This document shows positions 46,384 to 54,988 of a stretch of DNA of 64,000 nucleotides, piece by piece; the stretch's first letter is position 1; each line of letters opens with the position of its first letter. The DNA lies in NCBI RefSeq assembly GCF_040448675.1, contig NZ_CP159289.1:6245001-6309000 (forward strand), read 5' to 3'. The notes below the pieces were generated by a model. That model did not search any database, had not been told where the DNA came from, and was given only the letters and a program-made list of their open reading frames with translations. Both the position numbers and the translations under genes were made by a program. This DNA comes from Dyadobacter sp. 676. Lineage in GTDB: Bacteria; Bacteroidota; Bacteroidia; Cytophagales; Spirosomataceae.

Positions 46384-47020
46384 ATCCTTTTACGTACTCA
46401 TTAAATTGGATAGTCATTTTTTTGCTTATTGGTTGTTCCTTAGAGGGTTTATAATGTATCGATATTTCCCCCAAAAGATTTATCTCAGCCAAGCCAATAT
46501 TTAATTTTTCAAACTCATGTAGATTACTCAGTGCAGGCTTGATATTAGATGAGTCCATGACTACATAGGACTGAAAGGAAAACCACTTATATCTGAAAGC
46601 TTGATAAAGTGCCCTTTTCCAGTTTTTTAATTTTGCTTCAACTGCAATATTATCCAAAACTACTGCATTGTAGACTACGCCAAGACTATAACTGCCTTCA
46701 ACGTTTTTGATATACGAAAGATTTTCTAATTTCCTTAGCACATTTTTTAACTTAGCAGACGCTATTCGAGATCCCTGAAGAAGGTCATCAAAAGTTTGGT
46801 CGGGATACTTAGCTATGATTTCGTATATATGAATGTCAGTGTCATTCATGATAGTTTCCGCGATGTCATAGTGCTTAACCTTTGCCACTACGAGATCAGC
46901 TATTCCATAACCCATAGCCACTTCTTCCACAAGAATAGTTTGTGATCGGGAATTCCAATCACAAAGTTTGCTTACAGATGATTTCAGGGTATTTACTAGT
47001 TCCTTCTCGGTTTTAAACAT
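46367..47020 (-). CDS. predicted PD-(D/E)xK nuclease with internal winged helix
   Basis: 217 residues. Asp42 in GYGIADLVV and the pair Glu128/Lys130 in IAVEAKLKNW, followed by KRALYQAFRYKWFSFQSYVVM, fit the restriction-nuclease-like fold (Asp...Glu-x-Lys and the downstream helix with Gln). Between the two halves (about residues 65-115) lies a winged helix-turn-helix-like segment (IHIYEIIAKYPDQTFDDLL, SAKLKNVLRKLENLSYI). The start overlaps the PP2C stop by 8 bp, so the two form an operon. The assignment rests on motif reading, not on a match, so it is inference. It would cut DNA or RNA under phosphorylation control. Confidence 0.55.
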   Translation of the reverse strand: MFKTEKELVNTLKSSVSKLCDWNSRSQTILVEEVAMGYGIADLVVAKVKHYDIAETIMNDTDIHIYEIIAKYPDQTFDDLLQGSRIASAKLKNVLRKLENLSYIKNVEGSYSLGVVYNAVVLDNIAVEAKLKNWKRALYQAFRYKWFSFQSYVVMDSSNIKPALSNLHEFEKLNIGLAEINLLGEISIHYKPSKEQPISKKMTIQFNEYVKGSKTHQ

Positions 47021-47693
47021 CTTGTGAAATCATTATAAATGTAGAGTCATCAACATTTTTGTTTGAAATCAATGAGACAAGTCCGCTATATATGCTTTGG
47101 AGATTTTTTTTATTGAGAGTTTCAAAAAACTTTTTTTTGTCAGTTTCAAGTAAATTGTAAAACCCGTCAGTACAAAGAAGAATGGAATCAACACCCAAAT
47201 CGATGTTGCCTTGGGTAAAGTCTTTCAAAGAAAGATCGTTCATGCCTAAGCATTTGGTAAGTACATTTTTGGCAAGAAGACTTTTGTCGTCGGTAGTAAT
47301 TTGTTCGAGATATTGATCGGAAACAAGATATATTCTTGAATCTCCCAGCGACGAAAAGAACAAATCGTTGTGGTCTTTGTGCAAAAGTGCAGTACAGTAT
47401 GTGGTGTAAATCTCTGGAATGTTCTGCTCAATTAAGTAATTGTTGCACTCAAACATTAAAGCATTCAATGATACCTTAGTTTCTCTAATAAACTTACTGA
47501 AATGTTGCGAAATGAAGGTTTTGGCTATTTCGGTTCCGACTTTGCTATTTTGGGCACTTCCAACGCCATCGAAAACAGCGAACAGTGCAAATGCTTCGGT
47601 TTCAAGTATCAAGTAGTTGTCTTGATTCTCCGTCTTGTTAATGCCTGGGCTTGAATATTTTATGTAACGTTTGAAATTATTTGTCACTGTCAT
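47013..47693 (-). CDS. PP2C-type protein phosphatase
   Basis: The ATG at 47691-47693 gives 226 residues (MTVTNNFKRYIKYSSPGIN); the longer reading from 47876 lacks similarity. The metal and active-site residues are Asp25 in ENQDN, Asp42 in VFDGVG, Asp118 in GDSR, Asp176 in CTDGFYN and the Asp215/216 pair in VDDSTF. A small soluble PP2C removes phosphate from Ser/Thr. It is the natural antagonist of the kinase on the opposite strand and shares its AT-rich composition. The last 8 bp overlap the nuclease-like gene. Confidence 0.92.
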   Translation of the reverse strand: MTVTNNFKRYIKYSSPGINKTENQDNYLILETEAFALFAVFDGVGSAQNSKVGTEIAKTFISQHFSKFIRETKVSLNALMFECNNYLIEQNIPEIYTTYCTALLHKDHNDLFFSSLGDSRIYLVSDQYLEQITTDDKSLLAKNVLTKCLGMNDLSLKDFTQGNIDLGVDSILLCTDGFYNLLETDKKKFFETLNKKNLQSIYSGLVSLISNKNVDDSTFIMISQDV

Positions 47694-48113
47694 AGTACTT
47701 TTTTGCACTTGTGAAAATCGGTGCAATGTTGCAATATAGCGTATTGTGTTATTTTTGGGTAAAAATTTGATCAGTTTCTTCCACCTTTCGCGTTGTTTAA
47801 GGTGTGGCTGGGCTATTCGGTGATTGTCGAGCCGTGTGAGGTGTTTTCCGTTAGGGGGCTTTATGGGCGAAAACACTTAAATTGATTATAAATCATTGTT
47901 GAAAAAAAGAGAACGTCGGTCCATTGATGTCAATCGCCTGTATTGAGCGCAATTACAAACTCGCCAGTATCTTTCCTTGGAATGCCGATTCGGCAGCGTG
48001 TGCTAAGTATAACAAACCCTTGTGTTAGGTTCGGGAGTGGAGTAGTTGAGAATTATCAAGCTGGTGGTTACTCGTCACTTAAGAAGGTCAAAATGGGCAC
48101 TTGAAACGACATC
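47694..48113. promoter_or_regulatory. gene-free gap upstream of the PP2C operon
   Basis: About 420 bp without a supported gene. An 8-bp exact inverted repeat, GTGTTTTC (47841-47848) and GAAAACAC (47869-47876), lies about 150 bp before the PP2C start and encloses a run GGGGGC/TTTATGGGC. It could be an operator or terminator. The remainder is unremarkable. Confidence 0.35.
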
Positions 48114-48338
48114 CTACGCTAAGGTACTGCCTCCGCTAGTACTCACCAGCAGCTCCCGAATATCCACCTTCAACCAAACCGAAATCTCATAAAGCGTCTC
48201 CAAAGTAGGCTGTATCTCATTCCGGCACCAGCGCGAGACGGTAGTTTCGGTCTTGCCCAAATGCTGGGCCAGCTCTTTGCCGGACTTGTCCTTTTCGACC
48301 AGCACTAACTTGATTCGGTTTAAGCGCAATTTTGACAC
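48114..48338 (-). CDS. small XRE-family regulator beside SymE
   Basis: 74 residues: NRIKLVLVEKDKSGKELAQHLGKTETTVSRWCRNEIQPTLETLYEISV, a complete helix-turn-helix with WLKVDIRELL. It is divergent from the SymE-like gene across 151 bp of AT-rich DNA. Such HTH genes often partner SymE toxins in Bacteroidota, acting as regulator or antitoxin. Confidence 0.85.
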   Translation of the reverse strand: MSKLRLNRIKLVLVEKDKSGKELAQHLGKTETTVSRWCRNEIQPTLETLYEISVWLKVDIRELLVSTSGGSTLA

Positions 48339-48489
48339 GAGATGCTCATTTATAGCGATTTCGTGTAAATTAAATACAAAATTTCCACATCAATAAAAGT
48401 TCTCTTAAAGTTGATAAATAGTAATTTTGTGTTGATTTACTTTGTAAATATTACTATATATTATATTATTGTGTGTAAAATTTGAGACT

Positions 48490-48885
48490 ATGCCACACAG
48501 AAAAAAATCCCCCAACCCCTCCGAACGCCGCCTAACCGTCTATCGCAAATACCTCCCGCGCGCATGGTACAAATACGCCCTCATGCCCGAAATCCGCCTC
48601 TGCGGCAAGTGGCTGCTGGAAGCCGGCTTCGAGTGTGGCGATGAAGTGACAGTGAAATGCTTGGGCAATAAATTAGAGATTACGCTAAATCCGGTCGAAG
48701 AGCGCGAGCCTGCGCCAGTGAGAAAACGGAGAGCTGCGCAAAAGGAGGTTGGTGTGCAGGAAATGTTCAGCCCAACTAAGATTTCAATAGGAAGCAGTCT
48801 TGGTACGCATGCGAGCCTTAAATTTCTGAGAATCAAAGTTGTCGATCCAGCCACATTGTTCCCCAGCGATCAATGCTTGCTTTAA
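48490..48885 (+). CDS. SymE-like toxin-family protein
   Basis: The ATG at 48490 (MPHRKKSPNPSERRLTVYRKYLP) gives 131 residues. The SymE domain is PEIRLCGKWLLEAGFECGDEVTVKCLGNKLEITL, an AbrB-like beta fold. In E. coli, SymE is an SOS-induced toxin whose action is held down by an antisense RNA. No such RNA was recognised here. The tail after residue 80 is unrelated and may be extra sequence. The HTH gene upstream is its probable partner. Confidence 0.75.
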   Translation: MPHRKKSPNPSERRLTVYRKYLPRAWYKYALMPEIRLCGKWLLEAGFECGDEVTVKCLGNKLEITLNPVEEREPAPVRKRRAAQKEVGVQEMFSPTKISIGSSLGTHASLKFLRIKVVDPATLFPSDQCLL

Positions 48886-49049
48886 CAGTTTCAGTTTTTC
48901 GTCTCCTGGATTAAGTGTGTCGGAACGTGGACCGAGGGATGTAGATGTGTTTTTTGCGTGACTCGTGTTGTTGCTGTGTTTTATACTATAATACCAAAAT
49001 CCACCTCAAAAATCTCCCTTATATCGAAGGGGGGAGATTGTACAGTATG

Positions 49050-49127
49050 GACTGTCTTCGACCGCAGCGGCGGCCGCTGCGCTCAGCATGACATTTGCTC
49101 AATGTCACGCTGAGCGTAGTCGAAGCG
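49050..49127. repeat. REP-like inverted repeat
   Basis: GCTGCGCTCAGCATGACATT and AATGTCACGCTGAGCGTAGT pair with two mismatches around a 5-base loop, flanked by TTCGACC and GTCGAAGC. The TCGACTACGCTCAGC motif is a type of extragenic repeat seen in many bacterial genomes. It sits downstream of the SymE-like gene and the convergent MBL-fold gene. Confidence 0.5.
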
Positions 49128-49138
49128 CTTGCACGATG

Positions 49139-49895
49139 CTATTTCACCGTATACCAATCCCTAACCCTTACCTCAATCTTCCCATCCTTCTCATTCACCA
49201 GCTTCTTAAACGCCTCCGTATCGCTAAACCCATTCTGCCCGCGGTAGTGATAAGGATAAACCACCTTCGGTTTGAATGCCAGCACGGTCGCGGCGGCCTC
49301 GTTAATATCCATCGTATAAGGCAAATTCATGCACACAAATGCTACATCGATGTTTTTTAATGCCTTAATCTCCGGAATACCGGAGGTATCCCCGCTGAGG
49401 AAAACGGATTTGCCGCCCATTTTGAGCACATAGCCATTGCCGCGCCCTTTGGTGTGGCGGGAGTCGGCGGTTTCGGGGAGGTTGTACATCGGGATGGCGG
49501 TGATGCTGATACCGAGCTTTTCGGTGGTGGCGCCGTTGGCGAGGACGGTGGTTTTGGCTTTCAATGCGTCGGACATTTTATCGGCGACGGCCTGCGGGGC
49601 CACGATGACGGTGTTCGTCAGGTCGAGGGCGCCGAGGGAGGCCGGGTCGAAGTGGTCGCCGTGGATGTCGGTGATCACGATGAGGTCGGGTTTGGCGATG
49701 CCGACGAAGGTTTTGGGGGCCTGGTAGGGGTCGGCGTAGATGGTTTTGCCGTTCCAGGTGAGGGCCAGCGTGGCGTGGTTGAGCGGCTGGATTTTGAGCG
49801 GACCTTTGGAGGTCGGGATTTCATCGGGTTTGGGAAGTTGGGCGAAGCAGAGCCGAGGCCGCGAACAGGAGCAAAAAGGTGAAAGTCGTTTTCAT
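49139..49895 (-). CDS. MBL-fold hydrolase (UlaG/Beta-lactamase-2 type), frame broken by 1 nt
   Basis: Start at 49893-49895 (MKTTFTFLLLFAASA, signal peptide). The frame meets a stop unless one base is removed near 49850. Then FAQLPKPDEIPTSKGPLKI continues to ITDIHGDHFDP and to the stop at 49139, giving about 251 residues. The metal site has TDIHGDHF, with the first His of the usual HxHxDH replaced by Asp, then SGDTSGIPEI and YPYHYRGQ. This fits UlaG-like metal-dependent hydrolases, whose substrates vary. It is exported and stands alone. Confidence 0.75.
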
Positions 49896-49981
49896 GATTT
49901 GTTGGTTTTATACAAATCAAATTTAGGCTTTGCCGGCTCTTTTGCAACTTTCGGCGTATTAAATGTTCATTCGAAATGCCC

Positions 49982-50654
49982 TCAATTCAATTTAAAACCC
50001 ACTTCCAGGGACAATACATCATATCTCTCGTTTTTGGCCTTCGCCAGATCGCCGCGTATCCGGTTGAATGGCCCGATATCATAACGGAGGTTAATCACCG
50101 TCCGGGGAAACCGGTAGGAGAGTTCGACCGGGACGACCGGGAGTATTCTTTTGTAATAGTGATTCGCGATAAACGATTTGCCAGTGGGCTCGCCGTAGCC
50201 GTAAATATCCGGGGTCCGGGCGAATGAGGCGAGGAGAACCTGCATGCCAACTCCCGCGCCCAATGAAAGGCGATCGGCCAGGTGATAGTGAACCAGGCCG
50301 TTGATTCCCGCCAGGTAATCGGACCCGCCCGCCTGGAAAACGGCCACGTCTTCTCCTTTGACACCTTTTAGTTCTACCGGCTCATCCCAATAGCTTATTT
50401 TGGACAGATATCCGTGTGCTTTCAGGTGGAAATCGGAGGAAATTGGCCGAAGCAGAAAAGCGCCGGTACCCACACCTCCAAGCAGCACTTTCGGAGTGGT
50501 TTTCCTATTGTATCCGAGAACGGGATAAATGGATTTCCGGGAATCGCCCCCCCGGGATGTAAACGTTGATGTTTGCATTCAAAAACCATTCATTCGAAGC
50601 CTGCCGCGCATTTCCATGGAGGGCAAGGAGTAATGCCGACGCGCACATTATCAT
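49982..50654 (-). CDS. small outer-membrane-barrel-like protein, frame broken by 1 nt
   Basis: Start ATG 50652-50654 (MIMCASALLLALHGNARQASNEWFLNANINVYIPGG). The C7 run at 50547-50553 has one base too many. With six, the reading continues DSRKSIYPVLGYNRKTTPKVLLGG and the barrel-like VHYHLADRLSLGAGVGMQVLL, VPVELSYRFPRTVINLRYDIG, ...YDVLSLEVGFKLN. Total about 224 residues with glycine-rich alternating strands and an aromatic-rich end. It is probably an outer-membrane or surface barrel; the function is unknown. Confidence 0.65.
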
Positions 50655-50661
50655 TCGCCTG

Positions 50662-50990
50662 TCATAGCACCATGAATTTCTGAGTGTAAACGGCACCGTC
50701 CATGCGAAGAACCGCGTGAAATGCCCCTGTTCCAAAATCGTTGGGATCGATGCGGAAACCATTGGTGGCGTCTCCGTTAGGCACCTCTTGTTCGAAAATG
50801 GTTTTGCCTTCAGGGTCAAAGATTTGTAGCGTAAATGGAGATCGCGCATCATTTTTTACATAAATCCAGATGCGCTCCCTGCCGGGGTTCGGATAGATGG
50901 TTAAAATAAGAGCCTGTTCGGGTTTGAGCTCGGGAAGGTTATTGCAGCTCAAAAAAGCGTTAAAAAAAATAGTGTGAATATATGTTTCAT
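50662..50990 (-). CDS. T9SS-domain lipoprotein, frame broken by 1 nt
   Basis: Start ATG 50988-50990 (MKHIFTLFFLTLF). The T6 run in the signal peptide has one base too few, so the frame meets TGA. With T7 it reads TLFLSCNNLPELKPEQ and so gains a lipobox Cys. The rest is a type A sorting domain (ILTIYPNPGRERIWIYVKND, FDPEGKTIFEQEV, GAFHAVLRMDGAVYTQKFMVL) with almost no passenger. A lipobox and a T9SS tail in one 109-residue protein is unusual. It lies directly upstream of the barrel gene. Confidence 0.6.
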
Positions 50991-51103
50991 AATTGTATAA
51001 CGAAAAGGTTTGACAAAGACAATGCGATGAGGGCCGAAGGGCAGTCGACGGTTACAAAGTAGCTGTTCTTTGCCATGTTAAAAACATCTGATTAGCTTGC
51101 GGC

Positions 51104-51922
51104 ATGTATGCTATTGCTGGCTGTATGGTTCAATGTTTTAACGTGGCGCGCAGGACCGGGTTGATATTATTTTGTTTTATCACAATGCTGCTGAATGCCG
51201 GCGGAGGAAACGGGGCATTGGCGCAGGCGTTCGTCGTATCTCCATTCAATTTCAATATTCAACGGGGCTCCTACATGCCGGCGAGCACGAATGCGCAGGC
51301 GCTTGCACGAACGAAGCGGGAAATCACGCCGCAAATATTTGCGCAAAAGCCCGACGCGAGCCTGTCGCTCCTTTTTCCGGGAGCGGGAGGAATTTTACTT
51401 TTTAATTCGAAGAATGTCAAAGACTTAACGAATGTGGCAGGCAAACTCACCAGCCCGTCGCTGGTGGTGGTCGATACCATTTATCACAATCAGGTTTATC
51501 GCCAGAAAGCCGGTGCCGCCGATAAGTATACGTTCGATATGTGCTATGCGCTGCGGATCGACGGCAAGCGCTATTACACCGATTTCCGGCCGCACAGTTT
51601 CATTTCGTTCCGGCAGTCGTTGGCGCATCACAGGCAGCTTTTTATGGTGATCGCGCAAATGACGGGGCACGACATGTACGCCGATAAAGGTTATCCCGGG
51701 CACTTCCGTATTGCCGTGTTCGATATGCAAAACGACGGTATTAAACTGCATTTCGCAAGCGAAGAACTGCCGTTCCATTACGGCCGCGAGTTTTTTGACG
51801 ACAACGGCGCCATCAAAACGGCGTACAACACGCAGGAGCAGAGTTTTGGCATCGAGATCAAGGGGTTGAATGAGACTTACAAGGGTGTTTGGGACGGAAA
51901 GGTATTGAAGCATTTGAATTAG
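51104..51922 (+). CDS. secreted protein of unknown function
   Basis: 272 residues. The start may be 51104 or the ATG at 51125 (MVQCFNVARRTGLILFCFITMLLNAGG), both giving a signal peptide that ends near GALAQA. The mature sequence has FVVSPFNFNIQRGSYMPASTN, LLFPGAGGILLF, DMCYALRIDGKRYYTDFRPHSF and FDMQNDGIKLHFASEELPFHYGREFFDD. I recognise no family. The KRYYTDF and IAQMTGHD regions are possible conserved sites. It stands alone on the plus strand. Confidence 0.6.
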   Translation: MYAIAGCMVQCFNVARRTGLILFCFITMLLNAGGGNGALAQAFVVSPFNFNIQRGSYMPASTNAQALARTKREITPQIFAQKPDASLSLLFPGAGGILLFNSKNVKDLTNVAGKLTSPSLVVVDTIYHNQVYRQKAGAADKYTFDMCYALRIDGKRYYTDFRPHSFISFRQSLAHHRQLFMVIAQMTGHDMYADKGYPGHFRIAVFDMQNDGIKLHFASEELPFHYGREFFDDNGAIKTAYNTQEQSFGIEIKGLNETYKGVWDGKVLKHLN

Positions 51923-52056
51923 TTATGGCAACGATTCACTTGATTACCCGGATTCACGCGCCTGTCAAAGCCTGTTTCGGTTGGAATAATAAGGTATTTT
52001 GAGCGTTTCTGGCATAATTTTGGAGGATTATCGGTTTAAACCATCCAACACTAAAA

Positions 52057-52509
52057 ATGAAAGCTGTTATCTCGATGTTACTTGCTGCTTCCATTCTGAC
52101 AGCATGTAATACGCAGTCCGACAAGCAGGAAGCACAGTTGAAAGCACAACAAAAAACCATCGATTCGCTGAAAGCAGCGATGGAAAAGCAGGCCATAATC
52201 GACTCCATGAACAACGTTATGGCGCAACGGCAAGAAGCCGAAAAGTGGGAAGAAATGGACAGAAATGAGGCAATAAACCACAGTAAGGCCGTTGCTAGCG
52301 CCCCTGTGCCAGCGGCTCCGGCCAAAAAGAAATGGAGCCATACGGCCAAAGGAGCGGTGGTAGGGGCCGGTACTGGCGCGATCACCGGCGCAATCATTAA
52401 CAAGAAGAGAGGCGAAGGGGCGCTGATCGGTAGCCTCATCGGTGCCGGCGTGGGCGCGGGTACAGGGGCCATCGTCGACCACAGCGTCAAGAAACGTAAG
52501 CAACAATAA
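52057..52509 (+). CDS. glycine-zipper lipoprotein
   Basis: 150 residues. The lipobox is LAASILTAC (Cys 17). A short coiled-coil region follows (QKTIDSLKAAMEKQAIIDSMNN), a Pro/Ala linker, then a YMGG-type glycine zipper (AKGAVVGAGTGAITGAII, GEGALIGSLIGAGVGAGTGAIV) and a basic tail. Such proteins sit in the outer membrane or periplasm and are often envelope-stress inducible. A TAATTTTG sequence (52015-52022) upstream fits the phylum's -7 element, but no spaced -33 is clear. Confidence 0.8.
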   Translation: MKAVISMLLAASILTACNTQSDKQEAQLKAQQKTIDSLKAAMEKQAIIDSMNNVMAQRQEAEKWEEMDRNEAINHSKAVASAPVPAAPAKKKWSHTAKGAVVGAGTGAITGAIINKKRGEGALIGSLIGAGVGAGTGAIVDHSVKKRKQQ

Positions 52510-52531
52510 CCATATACACCATAAGATTGCA

Positions 52532-52562
52532 ATTGCCGGTCGTTGTGCCGGCAATTTTTTTT
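52532..52562 (+). terminator. rho-independent terminator after the glycine-zipper gene
   Basis: ATTGCCGG and CCGGCAAT form an 8-bp stem around an 8-nt loop (TCGTTGTG), followed by eight T's. It ends the lipoprotein transcript just before the convergent BNR gene. Confidence 0.85.
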
Positions 52563-52568
52563 GCGTCC

Positions 52569-54062
52569 TCATTTCATTGGTTCCGGCCTCAGCATGGCCG
52601 CTTTGCCATTTCTCGGCAATTTGTATACGTCGCCATTGACATTGGAAAAATAAATGAACGACTCCGACGGTTTCCGGCCATGTCCGTCCGCCCAGATCGC
52701 GTAAAACCCGTCTTGCGCATGCACAGGCTTGCGTACGTACGAGTGGTTCCTAGGGCTGTTCCGGGTAAGTTGCCTTTCCAGGGCCCATTGCCTGCCGCCG
52801 TCATCGCTCCGCCACATCGCCACTTCTCCCCCCGGATTGTAGGCCTGCGGGCCATCGACGCCAGGCCCGACCACCCGCCAGCTGTCTTTGGAAACATGGT
52901 AAATCGAACCCATATCGTAGTTGTTGTCGGAAGTGGTCACAATGTGGTGTTCCCAGCCTTGCTTGCCCGGCCGGTACAATGTCCATTCGCGCGGGCCATT
53001 GGCCGGGCCGGCTTCGTAGCCTTTGCTGGCAATGACCAGGATGGCAGGTTTGTTTTGCTGGTCGAAGGTAATGTCAAGCAGGTAGCAGTTCCTCTTTTCG
53101 CTTGCGTAGTCGTGCACGATAGCGGGATTCTGTGGACTCGTTAGTGGCAATTGCGCCGTTTCGCCTTCTATATTTTGCCAGGTTTTCCCAAAATCCGATG
53201 TTTCGAGGTAATGCAGGTTCGTCCGGTAATTCAGGCCCTTGCCTTTGGGATGATAGTCAAATGCCACACCGATTTTCCCGTTTCGCTCCGTGCTGATCTG
53301 GTAATGTCCTTCCTCGATGTGCGCCAGCACTTTCCATTCGTTCCAATGCACGCCGTCCGCGGTCGTATTGTACCCGATCACGCGCTGGCCGGCTTTGTTG
53401 TATTTGGTAAAAAGCGCAATAAAGCCTTTTCCCTTTACCGCGTAGACCTGAAAGTAGGAAAAATTGACGAATGGCTGCGGCTTGCCGTCGACAAGTTCCG
53501 TCGCATTAACAAGCCCGAAGTCGCTGATATCGTAAGGTCTCCTGCTTTTGTGAATGTAAGAGGGGCGGGTAGTGCCGTGGGAAGTCGAGAAAACCCAGAT
53601 GTAGCCGCGGTCGTCGATGGAAATCACCGGGTTATCGTGTGCGTCGGTGGTTTTTTTGTCAAGAATCGTCAGCGGATTGGCTACCTTGCCGGTTCGGTGA
53701 TCGAAGTAGGAGACATTGTGCATTAAACTCGAATTAGCGTTATCGGTACCTCCGAAACAGAAGAAGGTCTTGTCCACCCGTCTTGCATAAATAGCAAATG
53801 GCCGGTGATTGGCCGGGTAAACCGCCAGCCCGCCGCTGTATTTGTAAACGTACTCGTCGTTCGAGGGCTGATTCATGTACCAGATTCCGCGGAAGCCGTT
53901 GGCTTTTTTCATGATGATTTCCGCTTCGGCGAAACGGTCGTCCTGGGCTAACGCGACGGTGGTCAGAAGTGTCAGGGAAGTAAGGACGGTCAGGTATTGT
54001 ATTATCGATATGAGGGTCAGGTATGATCCGGAAGACGGGCGGGATTTTTTTGCGACAGTCAT
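52569..54062 (-). CDS. BNR-repeat propeller protein (possible polysaccharide lyase/sialidase-like)
   Basis: Start ATG 54060-54062 (MTVAKKSRPSSGSYLTLISI, followed by a hydrophobic segment and ALAQ); 497 residues. Repeated propeller strands include KYSGGLAVYPANHRPFAIYAR, HDNPVISIDDRGYIWVFSTSHG, FVNFSYFQVYAVKGKGFIALF and WRSDDGGRQWALERQL, with BNR-type SDDGGRQW and TSDFGKTW motifs. This suits the BNR_4 family, which includes secreted enzymes on sulfated or uronic polysaccharides. The active site cannot be placed here. Confidence 0.75.
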   Translation of the reverse strand: MTVAKKSRPSSGSYLTLISIIQYLTVLTSLTLLTTVALAQDDRFAEAEIIMKKANGFRGIWYMNQPSNDEYVYKYSGGLAVYPANHRPFAIYARRVDKTFFCFGGTDNANSSLMHNVSYFDHRTGKVANPLTILDKKTTDAHDNPVISIDDRGYIWVFSTSHGTTRPSYIHKSRRPYDISDFGLVNATELVDGKPQPFVNFSYFQVYAVKGKGFIALFTKYNKAGQRVIGYNTTADGVHWNEWKVLAHIEEGHYQISTERNGKIGVAFDYHPKGKGLNYRTNLHYLETSDFGKTWQNIEGETAQLPLTSPQNPAIVHDYASEKRNCYLLDITFDQQNKPAILVIASKGYEAGPANGPREWTLYRPGKQGWEHHIVTTSDNNYDMGSIYHVSKDSWRVVGPGVDGPQAYNPGGEVAMWRSDDGGRQWALERQLTRNSPRNHSYVRKPVHAQDGFYAIWADGHGRKPSESFIYFSNVNGDVYKLPRNGKAAMLRPEPMK

Positions 54063-54254
54063 AATGCAGGCGGTGTAACTGGTGATCACATTGTCTAGTA
54101 AACCCGACAGGGTCGGATAGTTACTGATAATAAGCCAAAACTTGTCGCAAATGCCCCTTCCCAAAGACGCTTTGACACCCGTTTCGAATGCGCAGGTGCT
54201 CTACCTTTGTATCGTCGGAATCAAAAGCAATTCAACCATTAATTATTCAAAAAT

Positions 54255-54908
54255 ATGAGAAGGATCGTCACCAACACATTCATGACATTAGATGGCATTA
54301 TCCAGGCGCCAGGTGGCCCGGAGGAAGATCGTACCGGCGGCTTCGAGTTGGGCGGATGGTCGTTCAATTACTGGGACGATGTGATGGGTCAGGTGATGGG
54401 AGAGGGAATGAGCCAGCCCTACGACCTGCTGCTAGGCCGCAAAACTTACGAGATTTTCGCCGCACACTGGCCATTTCTGGAAAACGACCCGACGGCCGAC
54501 CAGTTCAACGCATGCCGTAAATACGTGGCTACGCAAACCCTGAAAGATGCTACCTGGCAGAACACCACATTACTCAACGGCGACACCGTGGAGCAGGTTA
54601 AAGCCCTCAAATCCGGCGAAGGGGCCGATTTGCAGGTGCACGGAAGTTGCGATTTCATACAGACGCTACTCCGGCACAACCTGATCGACGAAATGAATAT
54701 CTGGATCTTTCCGCTCGTAATCGGTCATGGTAAAAAGCTGTTCGCGGACGGAACGGTGCCTTCGAATCTGAAATTGACTAAACACACGGTATCGGGTACC
54801 GGCGTAATTATCACGACCTATGTGCCCGACGGCGAGGTTAAACCAGGCTCTTTTGCATTGGACGAACCCAACGAGCTGGAAAAAAAGCGACGCGAAGGGA
54901 TTTCGTAG
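54255..54908 (+). CDS. RibD/DHFR-fold reductase
   Basis: 217 residues starting MRRIVTNTFMTLDGIIQAPGG. The RibD C-terminal/dihydrofolate-reductase-like fold is seen in DLLLGRKTYEIFAAHWPF, LQVHGSCDFIQTLLRHNLIDEMNIWIFPLVIGHGKKLFADG and LKLTKHTVSGTGVIITTY. Members use NADPH; most have no proven substrate. A second, shorter member lies at 57648. Upstream DNA holds no clear operator. Confidence 0.88.
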   Translation: MRRIVTNTFMTLDGIIQAPGGPEEDRTGGFELGGWSFNYWDDVMGQVMGEGMSQPYDLLLGRKTYEIFAAHWPFLENDPTADQFNACRKYVATQTLKDATWQNTTLLNGDTVEQVKALKSGEGADLQVHGSCDFIQTLLRHNLIDEMNIWIFPLVIGHGKKLFADGTVPSNLKLTKHTVSGTGVIITTYVPDGEVKPGSFALDEPNELEKKRREGIS

Positions 54909-54988
54909 CGAATGGCTGCTCTTTACCTTGTAATTCTGATGCCGGATATTAGATTTACGAGGTAGAACCATTCAAAAATGACTGTCAG

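Noticed and set aside
49139..49895. The UlaG-type MBL-fold protein as a beta-lactamase
   Set aside because: Its metal motif (TDIHGDH) and end differ from true beta-lactamases; the B1 enzyme is the one at 35974-36708.
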